The notes under the pieces were generated by a model. It made no database searches. It was not told the DNA's origin and was given only the letters and a program-made list of their open reading frames with translations. From Hyphomicrobium sp. (GTDB taxonomy: Bacteria; Pseudomonadota; Alphaproteobacteria; Rhizobiales; Hyphomicrobiaceae), in contig JAICLG010000013.1 of the NCBI GenBank assembly GCA_025927515.1, forward strand, positions 1 to 18,415: a stretch of 18,415 bases of DNA, given 5' to 3'. This document shows, in pieces, positions 14,561-18,415 of the stretch; position 1 is the first letter of the stretch, and every line of letters begins with the position of its first letter. The position numbers were made by a program, and so were the translations under genes.

Positions 14561-15550
14561 ATGAAAAGGTCTGGCGTCACGAGGGCGGGTGCGGCCGATG
14601 TCTCCACGGGATCTCCCGCTGCAAAGGTGAATGCGGCCACGGACGAGGCAGGGGCGGCGGTCGATGCGCTCAATGGCGTGTTTGGCGTCCATAAGGGGGC
14701 GCGGCCCGTCCATGCGAAAGGGCGAGTTTTGACGGGGGTTTTTGCCGCATCCCCTTATGCTGAGTCGCTATCGGCCGCGCCGCATTTTCAAGCCGGCGGC
14801 AGGGTACCCGTCACCGTCAGATTTTCGAATTTTGCCGGCATCCCGGCGATCGGCGATAACGATGACTTGGCTAGTCCGCGAGGAATGGCAATCAAGTTCA
14901 AGCTCGCCGACGGGTCGGAGACTGACATCGTCGCGCATTCCTTCAACGGCTTTCCGGCCGCGACAACTGCTGAATTCAGGGACCTTCTCGCTGCGCTGGG
15001 TGCGAGCAAGGCCGATGCGCCCAAGCCGACGCCGCTTGATAAGTTTTTGGCAAGTCATCCGATCGCCAAGGCATTCCTGACAGCGGCCAAGCCCAATCCG
15101 GTGAGCTACGCAACGCTTCCGTATTTTGGGGTGAACAGCTTTAGGTTTACGAGCGAGGAAGAAAAGACAGTTGTCGCGAGATATCAGATCCTGCCAGTCG
15201 CGGGCGAGCACTATCTCGATGACGTTGCAGCGAAGGCGGCCTCTCAATCCTACCTTTCGGATGAGATTCAAAAGCGTATCGCCGATGGGCGGATAACGTT
15301 TCGGCTCGTCGCGCAGATCGCCACTCCCGACGACAAAATTGAAGATCCGTCGATCGCATGGCCTTCGGACAGGAAGACTGTCGAACTCGGAACGATTTCG
15401 CTTTCGACGTATGCCGGCGACGACGCCGCCAACCCGGATCTTGTCTTCATGCCAAACGCGGTGCCGGACGGTATAGAGCCTGCGGACCCAATGATTACCG
15501 ACAGGGCGGCTGTCTACGCGGTTTCATTCGCGCGGAGGCGTCCCTCATAA
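14561..15550 (+). CDS. Catalase-related heme peroxidase
   Basis: 329 residues, much shorter than true catalases but usual for the small catalase-family peroxidases. The family core is present: RPVHAKGRVLTGVF with the distal His51, the strand RVPVTVRFSNFAG (81-93), SPRGMAIKF (105-113), HSFNGFPA (126-133), and a C-terminal Tyr319 in YAVSF placed like the proximal heme ligand. The enzyme would reduce peroxides, using heme and an organic donor. The N terminus up to residue 30 is Ala/Ser/Thr-rich with no clear signal peptide, unlike many exported members. AGGAG a few bases before ATG 14561 supports the start. It is divergent from the ECF sigma gene and is followed by a strong terminator. Confidence 0.9.
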   Translation: MKRSGVTRAGAADVSTGSPAAKVNAATDEAGAAVDALNGVFGVHKGARPVHAKGRVLTGVFAASPYAESLSAAPHFQAGGRVPVTVRFSNFAGIPAIGDNDDLASPRGMAIKFKLADGSETDIVAHSFNGFPAATTAEFRDLLAALGASKADAPKPTPLDKFLASHPIAKAFLTAAKPNPVSYATLPYFGVNSFRFTSEEEKTVVARYQILPVAGEHYLDDVAAKAASQSYLSDEIQKRIADGRITFRLVAQIATPDDKIEDPSIAWPSDRKTVELGTISLSTYAGDDAANPDLVFMPNAVPDGIEPADPMITDRAAVYAVSFARRRPS

Positions 15551-15601
15551 CGGAACCGGCAGGGAGAGACTGTTGCGCCGACAGCAGACTTTCTCGACCG
15601 C

Positions 15602-15640
15602 AGGAGAGGGGTAGCGTCATGCTGCCTCTCTCCTTTTTCT
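15602..15640 (+). terminator. Rho-independent terminator after the peroxidase gene
   Basis: A 13-bp stem pairs AGGAGAGGGGTAG (15602-15614) with CTGCCTCTCTCCT (15622-15634), including two G-U pairs, around a 7-base loop, followed by TTTTT-CTTT. It lies 51 bases after the peroxidase stop. On the minus strand the hairpin has no T-run, so it serves mainly the plus strand. Confidence 0.88.
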
Positions 15641-15688
15641 TTGCTTCAAGATACTGGCATTCAGATCGTCAGACTTGAAGCTCATCGC

Positions 15689-16276
15689 TTAAGAGGACGT
15701 CAGAACGTTTCGCACGGCCCTACGCAGTTCAGGAATGACCGTCTCTTCAAACCACGGATTTTTTCGCATCCAAATCGTGCTGCGCCAACTCGGATGTGGC
15801 AGCGGGAAGAACTTGGAACTGTATTCAGAGAATGCCCTGACAGTCTCGGTCAGAGAGGGCTTTCGTCCCCCATTTAGATAATGCCGATGCGCGTATTGGC
15901 CGATCAGGATTGTGAGTTCCAGGCTAGGTAGACGCTTCAGCAAGCGTCCGTGCCAATGCGGCGCGCACTCGGGACGCGGCGGATTATCACCGCCCTTTTT
16001 TCCAGCGCCCGGATAGCAAAAACCTATAGGAAGAATCGCGACCTTGGCTTCGTCGTAAAATTCTGCCCGATCCAATCCCAGCCAATCGCGCAGACGATCG
16101 CCGCTTGCGTCGTTCCAGGGGACGCCCGTTTGATGAACTTTACTGCCCGGCGCTTGGCCGACAATCAAAAGTCGCGCGCTGCTCGCCATCTGCACGACGG
16201 GACGCGGGCCGAACGGCAATTGCGCTTCGCAGATCCGGCAGGCTCGGACTTCGCGCAATATGCGATCCAGCGACAT
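15689..16276 (-). CDS. Uracil-DNA glycosylase family protein, probable [4Fe-4S] type
   Basis: 195 residues of the UDG superfamily, which removes uracil from DNA in base-excision repair. Motif A reads GQAPG (40-44), near the GEAPG of family 4, and the later loop has HPS (161-163). Four cysteines at 13, 16, 87 and 104 have nearly the spacing of the iron-sulfur ligands of thermophile and archaeal family 4 enzymes (about 14, 17, 86, 102), so a [4Fe-4S] cluster is likely. It is not UdgX: that family's extra basic loop is absent. The start has GGAGAG nine bases upstream. Activity on uracil is inferred from the family; some relatives prefer other lesions. Confidence 0.85.
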   Translation of the reverse strand: MSLDRILREVRACRICEAQLPFGPRPVVQMASSARLLIVGQAPGSKVHQTGVPWNDASGDRLRDWLGLDRAEFYDEAKVAILPIGFCYPGAGKKGGDNPPRPECAPHWHGRLLKRLPSLELTILIGQYAHRHYLNGGRKPSLTETVRAFSEYSSKFFPLPHPSWRSTIWMRKNPWFEETVIPELRRAVRNVLTSS

Positions 16277-16364
16277 TTAAGACGCTCTCCAGCCTGAATG
16301 GATATCGCCCCGAGCCACGGCCATGCTTGGCGCGATGGCCTATTGTGCTCAACATCCCACGGCG

Positions 16365-16394
16365 TTCATGCTACTCTTCAGAACTTGGTATAAT
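16365..16394 (+). promoter_or_regulatory. Extended -10 promoter for the DUF2478 gene
   Basis: TGGTATAAT (16386-16394) is a perfect extended -10 element. The -35 region is weak (TTCATG at 16365, spacer 18), as is allowed for this promoter type. Transcription would start near 16401, giving a leader of about 70 nt. Confidence 0.55.
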
Positions 16395-16470
16395 TTGATA
16401 TCCGCAAGTTGACGATGCCGGAATGCGTCTTAAAATCGAGCTTCAATCGGCATCATCAGGAAAGCCGCCC

Positions 16471-16992
16471 ATGGATGCGCAGGGTTCTCCCATTGCCATT
16501 GTCGGAGGGGCCGACAGTGCTACCGTTCAGTCGATGTTCCGAGAAGCGGCGGCGCACTGGCGGGCCTCCGGTCTGGACGTCGTGGGGATGATCGAAGAAA
16601 CCCACGGCTTGTCTGGGCGGGTCTGCAATGCAGGCGTGCTCCGCGATGTTGTCAGTGGCAAGCCGTTCCCTATCTTTCTTGAAACGATTCCGGTCGGCAC
16701 GAGCTGTCACATCGACGCGCAGGGAGCCGAGCTTGCGTCTCGCTGGCTTATCGAACAAGTCGGGGCAAGCGACGTCGTCCTCGTGAGCAAGTTCGGAAAG
16801 CTCGAAGCCGGAGGTGCTGGCCTCATTGGCGTTTTCGAGGCTGCGAGGTCTATGGGCAAGTGCCTGCTCACGACGGTTTCGGACAAGCACAAGGACGCAT
16901 GGGAAGCCTTCGCACCGGGCGCAACGGTTCTCTCTGCGACGGTATCGGCAATCGAAGCATGGGTGGATTCTACGCGCGCCTCCCGCATGTAG
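16471..16992 (+). CDS. DUF2478 family protein (putative nucleotide-binding)
   Basis: 173 residues from ATG 16471, which has AGGAAAG seven bases upstream; an ATG at 16423 is in frame but lacks this. The protein starts with a beta strand and Gly-rich turn (GSPIAIVGGADS), then DVVGMIEETHGLSGRVCNAGVLRDV and VSKFGKLEAGGAGLIGVFEAA, a pattern I associate with DUF2478, a family linked by annotation to NTPases and often found near molybdate transport genes. No mod genes are in this window. It is a soluble cytoplasmic protein. The function is not established, and the family call is from memory of its pattern. Confidence 0.7.
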   Translation: MDAQGSPIAIVGGADSATVQSMFREAAAHWRASGLDVVGMIEETHGLSGRVCNAGVLRDVVSGKPFPIFLETIPVGTSCHIDAQGAELASRWLIEQVGASDVVLVSKFGKLEAGGAGLIGVFEAARSMGKCLLTTVSDKHKDAWEAFAPGATVLSATVSAIEAWVDSTRASRM

Positions 16993-17019
16993 CTGGTATG
17001 CGAAGGGCGCTTGCATCGC

Positions 17020-18219
17020 TCACGGCTGGACGTTCGAGGCCGCACTTCCATTGCCGCTCTCACCGGACCGCGTTGGCAGCGCGGCGAAGTACGCTGATAC
17101 ATTCTCGATATCGGCGTCGGTGAGTTTTTGCGCAATATGCGCCATGAGCTTGCGTTTTTGAGTACCGCGTCTCGTGCCGGAACGGAAAAGTTTCAACTGG
17201 GTGCTGAGATAGCGCGCCGGCTGTCCTGCAAGATCCGGAACGTCGAGCGCCCGCTTCGAACTGTCTCTCACGTGACAGGATTGGCATGCAAGCGTCGGGC
17301 GCGTATTGCGCGCCGGTTCGGCGATCTGTGCGCCTTGCTGAATTTTTTTCTGATCCGGCTCGGCGCCTTTTTGATGTGAGTGTCGCTCCATTCCGGCAAA
17401 ATGCGCAGCCAGGTCTTTGATCTCCTCATCGCTCAGGCTTGCCGCGAACGGCCACATGAATCCACTCGGCCGGGTTCCTGCCCGATAATCTTTGAGCGAC
17501 TGCTGAATATAGTTCGCGCTGAGGCCGGCGATCTTCGGAAATACCCCGTCGCGTCCATTTCCATCGGAGCCGTGGCAGGCGAAACACGTATTCGCTGATA
17601 CCGCGCCTCCAATGCCGGGCCGTTCAGGATCGTGCGTAGCCTTCGGTGTAGGAGTTTGGGTCTCCGACGGATTTTTCCCGATATGATTCAGGTATGCGAC
17701 CAGCGACCAGATCTCATCATCCCGCTTCCGTGTAGGCCAAGCTGGCATCGCAGACATTTTTATTCCGTGCTTGATAATCCAATGAAGCTGGTCTGGAGAG
17801 AATTCGCGTTTCAGGGTGCTGATGTTGGGCGGTGCAGGTAACATGTGTTGCGCCACAAGGTCGGCAGACCGGTCCGTTGCGCCATGGCAAGGCGCGCAGC
17901 GGAGTTCGGAATAGGTTTCTCCCTTTGCGATCAGCGCTGGATCATCGAGCGGTGGCTGCGGTATCGGCGGCGCATGTGACTTCACCGAATTTCGCATCGT
18001 GAAGTGAAGGAACCATGCGAATGCTTCGTTGTGGCCTTTCGTTGCGGCAACGTCGTAGATACCGAGCCAAGCGACAACAATTGCACCGATCAGAAAAATG
18101 AAACCCGCGGCTATAATCGCAGCCGCGGTGGAAACGAGCGCACTGACAGGCCGGCGTCTGAAAACATCTAGCGTTGACCGGAGAGCGACCTTGGCCGGTA
18201 ACAGGTATTTCTCGATCAC
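17020..18219 (-). CDS. Membrane-anchored triheme cytochrome c
   Basis: 399 residues. An uncleaved N-terminal membrane helix (about 31-53) anchors a periplasmic part with three heme-binding motifs: CAPCH (108-112), CFACH (212-216) and CQSCH (312-316), each opening its own class I cytochrome c domain of about 80-100 residues. Candidate axial methionines follow each: M158 (SAMPAW), M255 (GFMWPF) and M359 (KLMAHIA). The GTG start at 18219 has CCAGGAG upstream at good spacing and overlaps the stop of a tiny ORF by four bases. Such triheme proteins carry electrons to terminal oxidases or between dehydrogenases and the chain. The upstream minus-strand gene, cut by the window edge, should reveal the partner. 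Confidence 0.9.
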   Translation of the reverse strand: MIEKYLLPAKVALRSTLDVFRRRPVSALVSTAAAIIAAGFIFLIGAIVVAWLGIYDVAATKGHNEAFAWFLHFTMRNSVKSHAPPIPQPPLDDPALIAKGETYSELRCAPCHGATDRSADLVAQHMLPAPPNISTLKREFSPDQLHWIIKHGIKMSAMPAWPTRKRDDEIWSLVAYLNHIGKNPSETQTPTPKATHDPERPGIGGAVSANTCFACHGSDGNGRDGVFPKIAGLSANYIQQSLKDYRAGTRPSGFMWPFAASLSDEEIKDLAAHFAGMERHSHQKGAEPDQKKIQQGAQIAEPARNTRPTLACQSCHVRDSSKRALDVPDLAGQPARYLSTQLKLFRSGTRRGTQKRKLMAHIAQKLTDADIENVSAYFAALPTRSGESGNGSAASNVQP

Positions 18220-18293
18220 GTTCCGGCTCCTGGTTCTTTCACTTCCCCCAAAGAGTCCCGATGATGAAAACGCTCCGTTTGCGTGCCGTCCAT
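18216..18293 (-). CDS. Possible 25-residue ORF overlapping the cytochrome start
   Basis: From ATG 18293 it encodes 25 residues, MDGTQTERFHHRDSLGEVKE and five more, ending in a TGA that overlaps the cytochrome GTG by four bases (GTGA), the usual form of translational coupling. The ribosome-binding site is weak and the peptide has no hydrophobic segment. It may be a coupling ORF rather than a functional protein. Confidence 0.3.
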   Translation of the reverse strand: MDGTQTERFHHRDSLGEVKEPGAGT

Positions 18294-18306
18294 CCGCAAC
18301 CGGATA

Positions 18307-18415
18307 TCAGTCGCCAGGAAATGCGATCGTGGTGATGAGAGCGTTTTCGGCTTGCCTTGAATCGAGGCGCGTATGTTGCACGATGATCGGCACGTCGGAC
18401 CTGATGACGCTTGCG
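18307..18415 (-). CDS. C-terminal end of an unidentified gene cut by the right window edge
   Basis: The minus-strand frame entering at the window edge runs for 35 residues to a TGA at 18307-18309, ending VQHTRLDSRQAENALITTIA and FPGD. The composition looks like real protein, and it would lie directly upstream of, and in the same operon as, the triheme cytochrome. A respiratory-chain subunit would fit the context, but I cannot identify it from this fragment. Confidence 0.5.
   Translation of the reverse strand, partial: ASVIRSDVPIIVQHTRLDSRQAENALITTIAFPGD

Overview
The window looks like chromosomal DNA of an alphaproteobacterium, most likely a methylotroph of the Hyphomicrobiales (for example near Hyphomicrobium, Methylocella or relatives). 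This rests on the moderately high GC, the protein flavour and above all a trimethylamine (TMA) oxidation operon; the genus is a guess. No transposase, integrase, CRISPR array, tRNA or rRNA is visible, so this is ordinary chromosome with one specialised catabolic locus.

Left part (1-3590): a leucine/amide-type periplasmic-binding-fold protein with no signal peptide and no transport partners (387-1661, +). Facing it is a two-gene minus-strand unit of an unrecognised TPR-like protein followed by a GntR/FCD regulator (3180 to 1676). A divergent control region (3181-3590) holds overlapping back-to-back promoters and two oppositely oriented arrays of GGTT boxes repeated about every 10 bp.

Centre (3591-10480, +): an operon of four genes: an APC-family permease, a stand-alone GcvT-like folate-binding protein, trimethylamine monooxygenase (tmm), and a DUF1989-GcvT fusion that matches trimethylamine N-oxide demethylase (tdm). 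Together they would import or handle methylated amines, oxidise TMA to TMAO, and split TMAO into dimethylamine and formaldehyde, the latter being passed to tetrahydrofolate. Genes for the next steps (dimethylamine monooxygenase, N-methylglutamate pathway) are not in the window. Two intercistronic hairpins lie inside the operon.

Right part (10523-18415): housekeeping and stress genes. These are a secreted L,D-transpeptidase-like protein (-); biosynthetic threonine ammonia-lyase ilvA (+), with an unusual open upstream extension that has a strong ribosome-binding site; a zinc-finger anti-sigma/ECF sigma pair (-) divergent from a catalase-related peroxidase (+) that ends in a clear terminator; an iron-sulfur uracil-DNA glycosylase family protein (-); a DUF2478 protein (+) with an extended -10 promoter; and a membrane-anchored triheme cytochrome c (-). 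The cytochrome is preceded by a tiny overlapping ORF and by the C-terminal end of a further minus-strand gene cut by the window edge.
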